The position numbers and the translations under genes are program-made. Shown here one piece after another: positions 1 to 10,186 of a DNA stretch of 64,000 nucleotides. This stretch comes from Microbacterium oleivorans. GTDB taxonomy: Bacteria; Actinomycetota; Actinomycetes; Actinomycetales; Microbacteriaceae. The stretch's first letter is position 1, and each line of letters starts with the position of its first letter. The stretch is taken from the NCBI RefSeq assembly GCF_001644225.1, contig NZ_LSTV01000005.1:88387-152386 (forward strand), read 5' to 3'. Below the pieces are notes generated by a model. It was not told the DNA's origin. It did no database searches and saw only the letters and a list, made by a program, of their open reading frames with translations.

Positions 1-71
1 AGCACCACCCAGTCCAGCGTCGACGGGATCCCCTCCGGGACCTCATCGCGTCGATCGGCTGAACTGGACAT
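1..71 (-). CDS. 5' end of unidentified protein (partial)
   Basis: Only the first 23 codons lie in the window, beginning MSSSADRRDEVPEGIPSTLD. The start is supported by a TAGTCT -10-like box at 83-78 on the minus strand, six bases before the ATG, a spacing seen at several other genes here that look leaderless. No Shine-Dalgarno sequence is visible. Too little protein is present to name a family. Confidence 0.5.
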   Translation of the reverse strand, partial: MSSSADRRDEVPEGIPSTLDWVV

Positions 72-139
72 AGTCCCAGACTAGGAGGGAGTTCCGACAT
101 CGCTTTCGGCTGCCGCCCGGCATCCGTCCCGCCGTTCGT

Positions 140-196
140 CGAGGCGTCGCAGATGGTCACCTTTGATGCCGCCGGCCGACCATCTGAGACGCCTCG
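140..196. repeat. 19-bp inverted repeat (stem-loop) after the GNAT gene
   Basis: Bases 140-158 and 178-196 are reverse complements with one mismatch, separated by a 19-base loop. It lies 3' of the minus-strand GNAT gene, so it could act as a terminator, but no T-run follows on either strand. The rest of 72-214 shows nothing but the promoter of the partial gene. Confidence 0.7.
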
Positions 197-214
197 GCGC
201 AGCACCCGCCGGCC

Positions 215-673
215 TCACGCCCCGCCGAGCACCCGCGTCCACGCGACCTCTCGCGTGATCTGCCCGGTCGCGACGAACGCCCGCACCTGATGCGTGTCGG
301 CCAGGACGCGCGCGAGCTCCGACAGGTCCGCAGCGACGAAGCCCAGCGACTGCCAGAACGCGCCCGACCGGCGGCTGAACAGCCACGCCGTCGTCGCCCG
401 CTCGTCCGCAGCGCGTTCGAGCGCGAAACCGGCCATTTCCCTCCCGCGCCCGCGGGTGCGCGACGCCGACGCGACGGCGACGCTCCGGATCAGCGCGTGC
501 GTGCCGTCGCCGCTCAACTCGTACCCGGTGCTCCCGACGATCCGCCCCGACTCGTCGCGCTCGACCCACAGCCGGGTCGACGGCGCGTCGAGTCCCGTGA
601 CGGTCAGGTCGACCTCGCGCAGGAAGGCCTCGACCTCACCGGCATCCGCCGCCGTGCACCTGATCAGTTCCAT
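215..673 (-). CDS. GNAT-family N-acetyltransferase
   Basis: A 152-residue protein beginning MELIRCTAADAG. The start is set by a strong GGGGAGGAGGGG ribosome site seven bases upstream; the frame stays open further 5' but without another good site. It has the GNAT layout: a core strand (IRSVAVASASRTRGRGREM) carrying the acetyl-CoA-binding RxxGxG-type loop, then FWQSLGF near the C-terminus, typical of beta-5/alpha-4. These enzymes move acetyl from acetyl-CoA to an amine on a small molecule or protein. The short single-domain form with a C-terminal ATGQITREV stretch reminds me of ArsN-type enzymes, but no arsenic genes are near, so the substrate is unknown. It is transcribed away from recQ. Confidence 0.8.
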   Translation of the reverse strand: MELIRCTAADAGEVEAFLREVDLTVTGLDAPSTRLWVERDESGRIVGSTGYELSGDGTHALIRSVAVASASRTRGRGREMAGFALERAADERATTAWLFSRRSGAFWQSLGFVAADLSELARVLADTHQVRAFVATGQITREVAWTRVLGGA

Positions 674-675
674 GA

Positions 676-802
676 CCGCCCCTCCTCCCCATCTCGCACC
701 CTTCACGCCGAGACTGCACGCGCGCGTCGAGACGACGTTCGCGCGCCGCATCCTCGTCGCGCCGGTGCAGTCTCGCGGAACGTGCCGCCCCTCCTCCCCA
801 TC
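676..802. repeat. Palindromic intergenic element flanked by 18-bp direct repeats
   Basis: An 18-base sequence (CCGCCCCTCCTCCCCATC) occurs at 676-693 and again at 785-802. Between the copies lies a perfect 11-bp inverted repeat (709-719 and 765-775), with a further GC-rich inner repeat in its loop. The left direct repeat contains the ribosome site of the minus-strand GNAT gene. The layout resembles a small palindromic insertion with a duplicated flank. It fills most of the gap between the GNAT gene and recQ. Confidence 0.6.
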
Positions 803-856
803 CTCGCAAGGGCGCGGGCGTCGTCCACATCCGCAGACCGTGTCGGATGCCGCGGC

Positions 857-862
857 TAGGGT
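857..862 (+). promoter_or_regulatory. -10 box of recQ, leaderless
   Basis: TAGGGT lies seven bases before the GTG start of recQ and no Shine-Dalgarno sequence is present. This is the pattern expected for a transcript that begins at the start codon. It supports the GTG at 870 over the longer open frame upstream. Confidence 0.55.
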
Positions 863-869
863 TGACCGG

Positions 870-2927
<2,058 letters not shown>

Positions 2928-2942
2928 GCCGCGAACGCCTGA

Positions 2943-3386
2943 TCAGCCGTCGCGGAGGGCGCGCGTCATCCGCGTCAGCAACTCGAACGCCTGGCGACGC
3001 TCCGGCGCGGACAGCTCGGCGAGCATCCGGTCCTCGACCGTCTTGACCGCGGCACTCGCCTGCGCGCGCTGCCGCCGCCCGGCATCCGTCAACGTCACCG
3101 GCAGCGCCCGCCCCTCGGACGCGGTCGTCGCGCGGGTCACCCAGCCTTCGCGCTCGAGGGACTGCAGCAGCACGTTCATGCTCTGCCGCGTGACGAAGGC
3201 TCCCCGTGCGAGCGCGGAGTTCGAGAGACCGGGTCGCTGCGCCAGCAGCTCCAGGCAGGAGTACGACGTGACGGTCATCCCGAGCGGCCGAAGCACGTCC
3301 TCCATCGCGATCCGCAGCGCGCTCGAGGCCTCCTTGAGCAGATAGCCGAGCGATGTGGGGAGGTCGATCTCTTCCAACTGGACCAT
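2943..3386 (-). CDS. MarR-family transcriptional regulator
   Basis: A 147-residue winged-helix repressor-like protein. The central part (LLAQRPGLSNSALARGAF, then TRQSMNVLLQSLEREGWV) is the helix-turn-helix of MarR proteins, followed by a wing with RALPVTLTDAGRR. MarR proteins bind DNA as dimers and usually release it when a small molecule binds. It is divergent from a VOC gene, and two matching palindromes lie between the two starts; one overlaps its own start codon. I infer that it represses itself and the VOC gene. Confidence 0.9.
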   Translation of the reverse strand: MVQLEEIDLPTSLGYLLKEASSALRIAMEDVLRPLGMTVTSYSCLELLAQRPGLSNSALARGAFVTRQSMNVLLQSLEREGWVTRATTASEGRALPVTLTDAGRRQRAQASAAVKTVEDRMLAELSAPERRQAFELLTRMTRALRDG

Positions 3387-3401
3387 GTCAGAAGTCTGAC
3401 A
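3386..3401. promoter_or_regulatory. MarR operator, copy 1
   Basis: TGTCAGAAGTCTGACA is a palindrome with 7-bp arms (TGTCAGA/TCTGACA). Its first base is the last base of the marR start codon on the other strand. A bound dimer here would block marR expression. Confidence 0.65.
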
Positions 3402-3413
3402 TACAGTGATCGG

Positions 3414-3429
3414 TGTCAGAAAACTGACA
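3414..3429. promoter_or_regulatory. MarR operator, copy 2
   Basis: TGTCAGAAAACTGACA matches copy 1 in all but two central positions and starts exactly 28 bases after it. It lies 18 bases before the VOC start codon, overlapping its likely promoter. The pair is what a dimeric MarR repressor would need to control both divergent genes. Confidence 0.65.
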
Positions 3430-3446
3430 CAAAGAAAGGATGCCTC

Positions 3447-3815
3447 ATGCCCACCATCGGACCCGATTTCGTCTCCCTGCAGGTCACCGACCTCGACGCC
3501 TCCCAGCGGTTCTACGAGCAGTACCTCGGACTCGTGCGCTCACCCGCCGGACCCCCGCACGCAGTGGTGTTCGACACCGCCCCGATCGCCTTCGCCCTCC
3601 GCGACCTCGTGCCCGGAACCGACCTTGCGGCGACCGACCATCCCGGAGTCGGAGCTGCCATCTGGATGCGAGCCACCGACGTGCAGGCGATCCACGACAC
3701 CCTCGTCGCCGACGGCCACACGATCGTCGCCGCGCCGATCGACGGCCCGTTCGGCCGCACGTTCACCTTCGCCGACCCGGACGGCTACCGAATCACCCTC
3801 CACGACAAGGCGTGA
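3447..3815 (+). CDS. VOC-family (glyoxalase/bleomycin-resistance fold) protein
   Basis: A 122-residue protein with two beta-alpha-beta-beta-beta halves: FVSLQVTDLDASQRFYEQYL at the N-terminus and FGRTFTFADPDGYRITLHD at the C-terminus, the usual VOC start and end motifs. The family includes metal-dependent lyases, dioxygenases and drug-binding proteins, so the substrate cannot be read from the sequence. An AGAAAGG ribosome site lies seven bases upstream. It is paired divergently with a MarR regulator and downstream of its operator, suggesting a role in handling a toxic compound sensed by that regulator. Confidence 0.85.
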   Translation: MPTIGPDFVSLQVTDLDASQRFYEQYLGLVRSPAGPPHAVVFDTAPIAFALRDLVPGTDLAATDHPGVGAAIWMRATDVQAIHDTLVADGHTIVAAPIDGPFGRTFTFADPDGYRITLHDKA

Positions 3816-3882
3816 TCCTCATGTGACGTAACACTCTTACCTCCCGTGACCACGCGGCGTGCGGCCGCGGAGCGGGCGTGCT

Positions 3883-3911
3883 CGGATGAGGCCTGCACCC
3901 GTCCTCATCCG
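3883..3911 (+). promoter_or_regulatory. Leader stem-loop before the ABC importer operon
   Basis: CGGATGAGG (3883-3891) and CCTCATCCG (3903-3911) form a perfect 9-bp stem with an 11-base loop. It ends about three bases before the CTGGAG ribosome site of the lipoprotein gene, so it could affect translation or RNA stability. The ATG that closes the longer upstream frame is part of this region and not a likely start. Confidence 0.5.
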
Positions 3912-3924
3912 TCCTGGAGTCCTC

Positions 3925-5580
3925 ATGACCCGTCCCTTCCGCGCCACCCTCGCCGCCGCAGTCGGCGCCGCGCTCGTCGCGGCGCTCGCCGGCTGCGCCG
4001 GCGCCGCCACCGCACCCACCTCTAACGCCGGAGCGGGCGAACCGCAGACCGGTGGCACCCTGACCTACCTCGAACCGCAGACCTGGAACACCCTGTACCC
4101 GGGGTCGGGCGGTTTCTACCCGAACGGCGGTGTCATCAACAACATCACCGACCGCCTGCTCTACCAGGATCCCGAGACCCTCGAGCTCGAGCCGTGGATC
4201 GCCGCCGAGCTGCCCGAGGTGAACGCGGATGCCACCGAGTACACGTTCACGCTCCGCGATGACGTCACCTACTCCGACGGCACGCCGCTCGATGCCGAGA
4301 ACGTCGCGAAGAACTTCGACCTGCTCGGCCTGGGCGACCCCGACCGGAAGTTCACCGTCTCGGAGCAGGTGACCAACTACGAGAGCAGCGAGGTCCTCGA
4401 CGAGCACACGGTGCGCTTTCACTTCAGCGCACCCGCACCCGGTTTCGCGCAGGCGACCTCGGCGATCAACGCCGGCCTGCTCTCCGACGAGACGCTCGAC
4501 CGCACGAGCGAGGAGTTCGGCCCGGGCAACGCGACAGAGATCATCGGCAGCGGCCCCTTCGTCGTCGCGTCCGAGGAGATCGGCACGAAGATCAGCCTGA
4601 CGGCGCGCGAGGACTACGACTGGGCACCCCCCTCCCTCGAGCACCAGGGACGCGCCTACCTCGATGGCATCGACTACGTCGTGGCCGCCGAGGACAGCGT
4701 GCGGGTCGGCACCGTCGTCTCGCGTCAGGCGCACATCGCCCGCGGCATCGAAGCGCCCGACGAGGCGCAGTTCTCCGCCGACGGCCTGCACCTGCTCGCC
4801 TCGGCGACGAACGGCGTCAACAACGGGCTGAGCTTCCGCCTGCGCGACCCGATCACCTCCGAGCTCGCCGTGCGCCAGGCGCTCATCGCCGGCATCGATC
4901 GTCAGGCGATCGTCGACACCCTCTTCAGCGACAGCTACCCCCTCGCCACCGGCGCCCTCGCGACCACGGCGCGCGGGTACACCGACACGTCGGAGTTCTA
5001 CGTGTACGACCCCGACCAGGCGACGAAGCTCCTCGACGACGCGGGCTGGGTACCCGGCTCCGACGGGATCCGCGAGAAGGACGGCACCCGCCTCTCCCTC
5101 ACGGTCAACGAGGCGCTGCCGCAGCCGCGCTCCCGCGAGGTGATCACCCTCATCCAGGACCAGCTCAAGGACATCGGCGTCGAGATCACCCTGCTTCCCG
5201 GTGACCAGGCGGCGCAGGATGCCGCGCGCGGAGTCCCCGGCGAGCTGCAGGTGTACCACTCCATGGTCGGCCGCGCGGACTACGACGTCCTGAAGTCGCA
5301 GTACTACTCCGGCAACCGCAACGCGCTGCTGAACGGGTACCCCGACGGAACCGTCGCCGACGAGGAGCTCGACGCGCTGCTGCTGGCGATCGCTTCGAGC
5401 CCCACCGAGGAGGGCCGCCAGGAGGCATCCGCCGCGGCCCAGCAGCGCCTCGCCGAGCAGGCCTACATCCTCCCCTTCTTCGAGGAACCGCAGGTCTACG
5501 GCTACGTCGACGCCGTCCACGGCTTCGCGACCGAGTCGATCGGTCGCCCGTCGTTCTACAACACCTGGCTCGCCCAGTAA
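3925..5580 (+). CDS. ABC transporter substrate-binding lipoprotein (family 5)
   Basis: A 551-residue extracellular solute-binding protein. The N-terminal signal peptide ends in a lipobox (LAALAGC), so the mature protein is lipid-anchored to the outside of the membrane. The body follows the OppA/DppA/NikA layout: GGTLTYLEPQTWNTLYPG, then WIAAELPEVNADATEYTFTL, DDVTYSDGTPLDAENV and a C-terminal hinge. Family 5 proteins bind peptides, opines or metal chelates. With the monooxygenase and peroxidase downstream it most resembles, as I recall, the KPN_01854 TIGRFAM family of importers linked to luciferase-like enzymes. The ATG is preceded by CTGGAG. A strong hairpin separates it from the permeases. 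Confidence 0.9.
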   Translation: MTRPFRATLAAAVGAALVAALAGCAGAATAPTSNAGAGEPQTGGTLTYLEPQTWNTLYPGSGGFYPNGGVINNITDRLLYQDPETLELEPWIAAELPEVNADATEYTFTLRDDVTYSDGTPLDAENVAKNFDLLGLGDPDRKFTVSEQVTNYESSEVLDEHTVRFHFSAPAPGFAQATSAINAGLLSDETLDRTSEEFGPGNATEIIGSGPFVVASEEIGTKISLTAREDYDWAPPSLEHQGRAYLDGIDYVVAAEDSVRVGTVVSRQAHIARGIEAPDEAQFSADGLHLLASATNGVNNGLSFRLRDPITSELAVRQALIAGIDRQAIVDTLFSDSYPLATGALATTARGYTDTSEFYVYDPDQATKLLDDAGWVPGSDGIREKDGTRLSLTVNEALPQPRSREVITLIQDQLKDIGVEITLLPGDQAAQDAARGVPGELQVYHSMVGRADYDVLKSQYYSGNRNALLNGYPDGTVADEELDALLLAIASSPTEEGRQEASAAAQQRLAEQAYILPFFEEPQVYGYVDAVHGFATESIGRPSFYNTWLAQ

Positions 5581-5596
5581 GAAGTACGACCGACCC

Positions 5597-5627
5597 GGAT
5601 GCGGGGAGGCGACCCCTCCCCGCATCC
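5597..5627 (+). promoter_or_regulatory. Intercistronic hairpin between binding protein and permease
   Basis: Bases 5597-5609 and 5615-5627 form a perfect 13-bp GC-rich stem with a 5-base loop. No T-run follows, so it may be a partial terminator or a 3'-end stabiliser that lets the binding protein be made in excess over the membrane subunits, a common arrangement in importer operons. Confidence 0.7.
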
Positions 5628-5653
5628 ATCCCGTTCCGACTCGAGAGGTGACC

Positions 5654-6661
5654 ATGCTCTTCGCCCTGCGACGCGCCGGCGGCGCCCTCCTGGTTCTGCT
5701 GCTCGCGTTCACCGCCGCGTACCTGCTGCTCGCGGCCCTCCCGGGCGACGGTGTGCTCGCGCGGTACGGCAGCCCCGAGCTCGGCCTCACACCCGCGCAG
5801 CTCGACGAGATCCGGGCCGCCTACGGCGCCGACCGGCCCCTGTTCGAGCGGTACGGCGACACCGTCGCTTCCTTCCTGCGCGGCGACCTCGGCTACTCGG
5901 TCCAGAGCGGTGCGGCCGTCGCCGACCTCGTCGCCGTCGCGCTGCCGTCCACCCTGACCCTCGCCGTGCTGGGACTCGCGGTCGCCGTGTTCCTCGCGGT
6001 CGTCATCGCGTTCACCGCCACCTACGGCGCGTTCCGGCCGCTGCGCGCGGTCTTCCGCCAGCTGCCGCCGCTGTTCGTCTCGATGCCCGTCTTCTGGATC
6101 GGCATCATCCTCATCCAGGTCTTCTCCTTCCAGCTCGGCTGGGTGCCGCTCATCGGTGCCGACCCGGTCGAGGCGCTCATCCTGCCGGTGCTCACCCTCG
6201 CCGTACCCATCGCGGCGCCGCTCGCGCAGGTGCTGACCCGCAGCATCGACGAGGTGTCCGAGCAGCCGTTCGTCGCGGTCGTGCGCTCGCGCGGCGCGAG
6301 CACGTCGTGGCTGCTGTGGCGCAACGTGGCGCGCAACGCCCTCCTCCCGGCCCTCACGATGGCGGGTGTCCTCTTCGGCGAGCTCGTCGGCGGCGCCGTC
6401 GTCACCGAGGCGGTCTTCGGCCGGCCGGGTATCGGTCAGCTCACGGCGCAGGCGGTCGCGAACCGCGACACCCCCGTCCTGCTCGCGATCGTCGTCATCT
6501 CGTCCGTCGCCTTCGTTGTCATCAACCTCGTCGTCGACCTCCTGTACCCCCTGCTCGACCCGCGTCTGCGCCGCGGCGGACGCCCGCTCGCCGTCTCGCG
6601 CAGCCGCGTCGCCGGGGCCGTCCCGACGTCCGCCCCGCTCACCGAAGGGATCGCGCGATGA
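5654..6661 (+). CDS. ABC transporter permease (DppB/OppB type)
   Basis: A 335-residue inner-membrane subunit with about six hydrophobic segments. It carries the EAA loop for contact with the ATPase (SRGASTSWLLWRNVARNALLP) and the DppB-type ending FGRPGIGQLTAQAVANRDTP followed by INLVVDLLYPLLDPRLR. I chose the ATG at 5654 because of GAGAGG six bases upstream; a GTG at 5648 inside the ribosome site is less likely. It overlaps the next permease by four bases (ATGA), so the two are probably translated together. Confidence 0.9.
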   Translation: MLFALRRAGGALLVLLLAFTAAYLLLAALPGDGVLARYGSPELGLTPAQLDEIRAAYGADRPLFERYGDTVASFLRGDLGYSVQSGAAVADLVAVALPSTLTLAVLGLAVAVFLAVVIAFTATYGAFRPLRAVFRQLPPLFVSMPVFWIGIILIQVFSFQLGWVPLIGADPVEALILPVLTLAVPIAAPLAQVLTRSIDEVSEQPFVAVVRSRGASTSWLLWRNVARNALLPALTMAGVLFGELVGGAVVTEAVFGRPGIGQLTAQAVANRDTPVLLAIVVISSVAFVVINLVVDLLYPLLDPRLRRGGRPLAVSRSRVAGAVPTSAPLTEGIAR

Positions 6662-7500
6662 CCCTCACGCTCGCCCGGCCCGGCACCCGCACGTCGGCCC
6701 CGCGCCGCGTGCTCCGCCCCGGCTCCGTGGTCCCCGCCCTCGTCCTCCTCGTCGCGGTCGCGTGGGCGCTCGCCCCGGGACTTTTCACCGCCGCGAGCCC
6801 GACCGAGACGGTGGCGGCGGCGTTGCAGGGCCCGAGCCCCGCCCACTGGTTCGGGACGGATGCCACGGGCCGTGATGTCTTCGCCCGTGTCATCCACGGC
6901 GCCTCTCACTCGGTCACGGGCGCCCTCGTCGCCGTCCTCGTCGGACTCGTCGCCGGGACGGCGATCGGGGTCACGGCGGGCGCGGCGGGCGGCGCCGTGG
7001 ACGAGGTGCTCATGCGGGTCGTCGACGTGCTGCTCGCGATCCCCGCGCTCCTGCTGTCGCTCAGCGTCGTCATCCTCCTCGGGTTCGGCACCACCAACGC
7101 GGCGTTCGCGGTCGGGGTCACCTCCGTCGCCGTGTTCGCCCGGCTCGCCCGCGCGCAGGTCGTCAGTGTGCGGGTGGCGGACTTCGTCGAAGCGGCGTAC
7201 GGGTCGGGGGGAACCGCGGCATCCGTCCTCTGGCGTCACATCCTGCCGAACTCGCTCACGCCCGTCCTCGCGCTCGCCGCCCTGCAGCTGGGGTCGGCGA
7301 TCCTGCAGATCTCGACCCTCGGGTTCCTCGGCTACGGGGCGCCTCCGCCCACCCCGGAATGGGGGCTGCTCATCTCCGAGGGGCGCAACTACGTCGCCAC
7401 CGCGTGGTGGCTCACCGTGCTGCCGGGCCTCGTCGTCGTGGCCGTCGTCCTCGCCACCAACCGTCTCAGTCAGACCCTCCGGGGAGGGGAACGCCCATGA
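6658..7500 (+). CDS. ABC transporter permease (DppC/OppC type)
   Basis: A 280-residue second permease subunit. Its N-terminal membrane segment is followed by HWFGTDATGRDVFARVIHGA, the typical DppC entry motif, then an EAA loop (EAAYGSGGTAASVLWRHILPN) and a closing TPEWGLLISEGRNYV...WWLTVLPG stretch. It pairs with the preceding permease to form the import channel. Both ends overlap neighbours by four bases (ATGA at 6658 and 7497), which fixes the start. Confidence 0.9.
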   Translation: MTLTLARPGTRTSAPRRVLRPGSVVPALVLLVAVAWALAPGLFTAASPTETVAAALQGPSPAHWFGTDATGRDVFARVIHGASHSVTGALVAVLVGLVAGTAIGVTAGAAGGAVDEVLMRVVDVLLAIPALLLSLSVVILLGFGTTNAAFAVGVTSVAVFARLARAQVVSVRVADFVEAAYGSGGTAASVLWRHILPNSLTPVLALAALQLGSAILQISTLGFLGYGAPPPTPEWGLLISEGRNYVATAWWLTVLPGLVVVAVVLATNRLSQTLRGGERP

Positions 7501-9128
7501 CCGGTGCACTGCTCGGCATCCGCGATCTCGTCGTCCGCTACCGCACCGAGCGGGGCGACGTCGACGCCGTCCGCGGCGTCTCGCTCGACGTGGCCCGCGG
7601 ACAGGTCACCGCGCTCGTCGGCGAGTCCGGCTCGGGCAAGTCGACCGTCGCGCAGGCGGCGATCGGGCTGCTCGCCGGCAACGGACGCATCGACGGCGGG
7701 ACGATCACGCTCCACGGCGCCGAGGGCGACACCGAACTCGTCGGCCTCTCCGACCGCCGCTGGCGCGCCCTCCGCGGCACGCGCGTGGCGCTCGTCCCGC
7801 AGGACCCCGGCAACTCGCTCAACCCCGTCGCCACGATCGGCGCGAGCATCGGGGAGGTACTGCGCATCCACGGCTGGCGGGATGCCGCGAAGATCCGTAC
7901 GCGCGTCATCGACCTGCTCGAGCGCGTCGAGATCGACGACCCCGCGACGCGGTACCGCCAGTACCCGCACGAGCTCTCCGGCGGCATGCGCCAGCGAGTG
8001 CTCATCGCCGCGGCGCTCGCCCTCGATCCCGAGCTGATCATCGCCGACGAGCCGACGAGCGCGCTCGACGTCACCGTCCAGCGCACGGTCCTCGACCTGC
8101 TCGACCGGCTGCGCGCCGACACCGGCACCGGGGTGCTCTTCATCACGCACGACCTCGCCGTCGCGGCGGACCGCGCCGACACGATCGTCGTCATGAAGGA
8201 CGGCGCCGTGCAGGAATCCGGGCCCGCACGCTCCGTCCTCGCGGCGCCGGAGTCCGACTACACGCGTCGCCTGCTGGCCGACGCCCCGTCCCTCGGACAC
8301 GTCGTCGAGCGCCGGGCCCCGGCATCCGTCTCCGCCGCGCCGCTCGTGACCGTCTCGGGACTGCGGCAGGAGTTCGGCCGCGGTGCCGGGCAGCCGCCGC
8401 TCGTCGCCGTCGACGACGTCTCGTTCACGGTCGCGCCGGGGACCACCCACGCGATCGTCGGGGAGTCGGGGTCGGGCAAGACCACGATCGGTCGCGCGCT
8501 CGCCGGGTTCGGTGCGCCGCAGCGCGGCACGATCACGGTCGACGGCGTCGAGGTGACCGCGCTCCGCCCCGGGCGGCACCGCCGGGGGTACCGCCGCACC
8601 GCGCAGCTCGTGTACCAGAACCCGTACGCGTCGCTCGATCCGCGCCAGCGCATCGGCACGATCCTCGAGGAGCCGCTGCGGAACTTCGGCCTGGGCTCGG
8701 CCGCCGAGCACCGCAGCCGCGCCGCGCACGCCCTCGCACAGGTCGCCCTTGCGCCCGAGATCGCCGCCCGCCGGCCCCGGGAACTGTCGGGCGGTCAGCG
8801 CCAGCGCGTCGCGATCGCGCGGGCGCTCATCCTCGAGCCGCGGCTGGTCGTCCTCGACGAGGCGGTCTCGGCCCTCGACGTCACGGTGCAGGCGCAGATC
8901 CTCCGTCTCCTCGCGAGCCTGCAGGAGGAGCTCGGTCTCACCTACGTCTTCATCTCGCACGACCTCGCCGTCGTCCGGCAGATCTCCGACACCGTCTCGG
9001 TCCTCCGCCGCGGCGTCCAGGTCGAGCACGGCACCGTCGACGACGTCTTCGGCGCTCCCCGCCACGAGTACACCCGGGGGCTGCTCGACGCCGTTCCCGG
9101 CTCCGCCCTCCGGAAGGACACCACATGA
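7497..9128 (+). CDS. Fused double ABC ATPase of the importer
   Basis: A 543-residue protein with two complete nucleotide-binding domains, equivalent to DppD and DppF in one chain. Domain 1 has Walker A GESGSGKST near residue 42, signature LSGGMRQR and IIADEPTSALDVT; domain 2 has Walker A GESGSGKTT near 322, LSGGQRQR and VVLDEAVSALDVT. It hydrolyses ATP to drive the two permeases. The start overlaps the upstream stop as ATGA, and the stop overlaps the monooxygenase start the same way, tying the enzyme genes to the transporter operon. Confidence 0.93.
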   Translation: MTGALLGIRDLVVRYRTERGDVDAVRGVSLDVARGQVTALVGESGSGKSTVAQAAIGLLAGNGRIDGGTITLHGAEGDTELVGLSDRRWRALRGTRVALVPQDPGNSLNPVATIGASIGEVLRIHGWRDAAKIRTRVIDLLERVEIDDPATRYRQYPHELSGGMRQRVLIAAALALDPELIIADEPTSALDVTVQRTVLDLLDRLRADTGTGVLFITHDLAVAADRADTIVVMKDGAVQESGPARSVLAAPESDYTRRLLADAPSLGHVVERRAPASVSAAPLVTVSGLRQEFGRGAGQPPLVAVDDVSFTVAPGTTHAIVGESGSGKTTIGRALAGFGAPQRGTITVDGVEVTALRPGRHRRGYRRTAQLVYQNPYASLDPRQRIGTILEEPLRNFGLGSAAEHRSRAAHALAQVALAPEIAARRPRELSGGQRQRVAIARALILEPRLVVLDEAVSALDVTVQAQILRLLASLQEELGLTYVFISHDLAVVRQISDTVSVLRRGVQVEHGTVDDVFGAPRHEYTRGLLDAVPGSALRKDTT

Positions 9129-10186
9129 CGACGCCCCGCTTGGGCTTCTTCAGCCGCCTGCTCGAGGACGCTTCCGCCGCCGACCGGTACCGGTTCGGGC
9201 TGGAGCAGATCCAGCACGCCGAGCGGTCCGGCTTCGCCTCGGCCTGGGTGGCCCAGCACCACTTCGGCGCGCACGAGGGCGGGTTGCCCTCGCCGATCGT
9301 CTTCCTCGCCGCGGCGGCCGAGCGCACGAGCCGCATCGGCCTCGGCACCGCGGTGCTGACCCTCCCCATCGAGGACCCGGTCCGCGCGGCCGAGGACGCC
9401 GCCGTGCTCGACGCCCTGAGCGGCGGTCGCCTGCAGCTCGGCGTCGCCTCCGGGGGGACGCCCGGCTCGTTCGCCGCTTTCGGGAAGGATGCCGCCGACC
9501 GCGCCGCCCTGCACGCGGAACACCTCGACGTGTTCCGCTCGACGCTGCGCGGTGACGGCGTCCGCGGCACGGAGTCGGTCGCCTACCCGCCCGCCGGCGA
9601 TCTCGCCGACCGCATCTGGCAGGCGACATTCTCGCCCGCCGGGGGTGCCCGGGCGGGCGCCGCGGGCGACGGGCTCCTGCTCTCGCGCACGCAGCCGCGG
9701 ACGCCCGAGGCGCCCGACGCGACGCTCGGCGACATCCAGCAGCGCATCGTCGACGCCTACCTCGACGCGCTGCCCGAGGGGGCGGCGCCCCGCATCCTCG
9801 CCTCCCGCACCGCGTTCGTCGTAGACCCCGACCGTCGCGACGAGGCCTTCGCGCTGGCCGAGCGCGGGCTCCGCGCCGTCGCCGCGCAGTTGATCGGTGC
9901 GTACGCGGCCGACCTGCCGCTCGCCGAGCTGATCCGGCTCTCCGACACCCACGTCGGCACCGTCGACGAGGTCGTCGCCTCGCTCGCCGCCGACCCGATC
10001 ATCGCGCAGGCGACCGACGTCACCTTCCAGGTGCACTCGGTCGCCGCGACCCACGAGCTCACCCTCCGCTCCATCGAGCTTCTGGGCACGCAGGTGGCCC
10101 CCCGGCTCGGCTGGGCGACGGGCCCCGACGCCGCCGACGACCTCCGAGACCACCATCGGGCCGCGGCCCGGAAGGAGTACGCATGA
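9125..10186 (+). CDS. Luciferase-like FMN-dependent monooxygenase
   Basis: A 353-residue bacterial-luciferase-fold flavoenzyme. Hallmarks are WVAQHHFGAHEGGLPSPIVF, a TSRIGLGTAVLTLPIEDPVR strand and an EDAAVLDALSGGRLQLGVASG loop that in this fold contacts the flavin phosphate. Such enzymes use reduced FMN and oxygen to oxidise an organic substrate, often breaking C-S, C-N or C-P bonds. Co-location with an importer and two CMD/AhpD-like proteins matches, as I recall, the KPN_01858 group. The substrate is unknown. Light production is not implied: only one subunit and no lux genes are present. Four-base overlaps bind it to both neighbours. Confidence 0.88.
   Translation: MTTPRLGFFSRLLEDASAADRYRFGLEQIQHAERSGFASAWVAQHHFGAHEGGLPSPIVFLAAAAERTSRIGLGTAVLTLPIEDPVRAAEDAAVLDALSGGRLQLGVASGGTPGSFAAFGKDAADRAALHAEHLDVFRSTLRGDGVRGTESVAYPPAGDLADRIWQATFSPAGGARAGAAGDGLLLSRTQPRTPEAPDATLGDIQQRIVDAYLDALPEGAAPRILASRTAFVVDPDRRDEAFALAERGLRAVAAQLIGAYAADLPLAELIRLSDTHVGTVDEVVASLAADPIIAQATDVTFQVHSVAATHELTLRSIELLGTQVAPRLGWATGPDAADDLRDHHRAAARKEYA

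Noticed and set aside
9125..10186. Bacterial luciferase (light production)
   Set aside because: A single luciferase-like chain inside an importer operon; no second subunit and no aldehyde-synthesis genes. The fold is shared by many monooxygenases.
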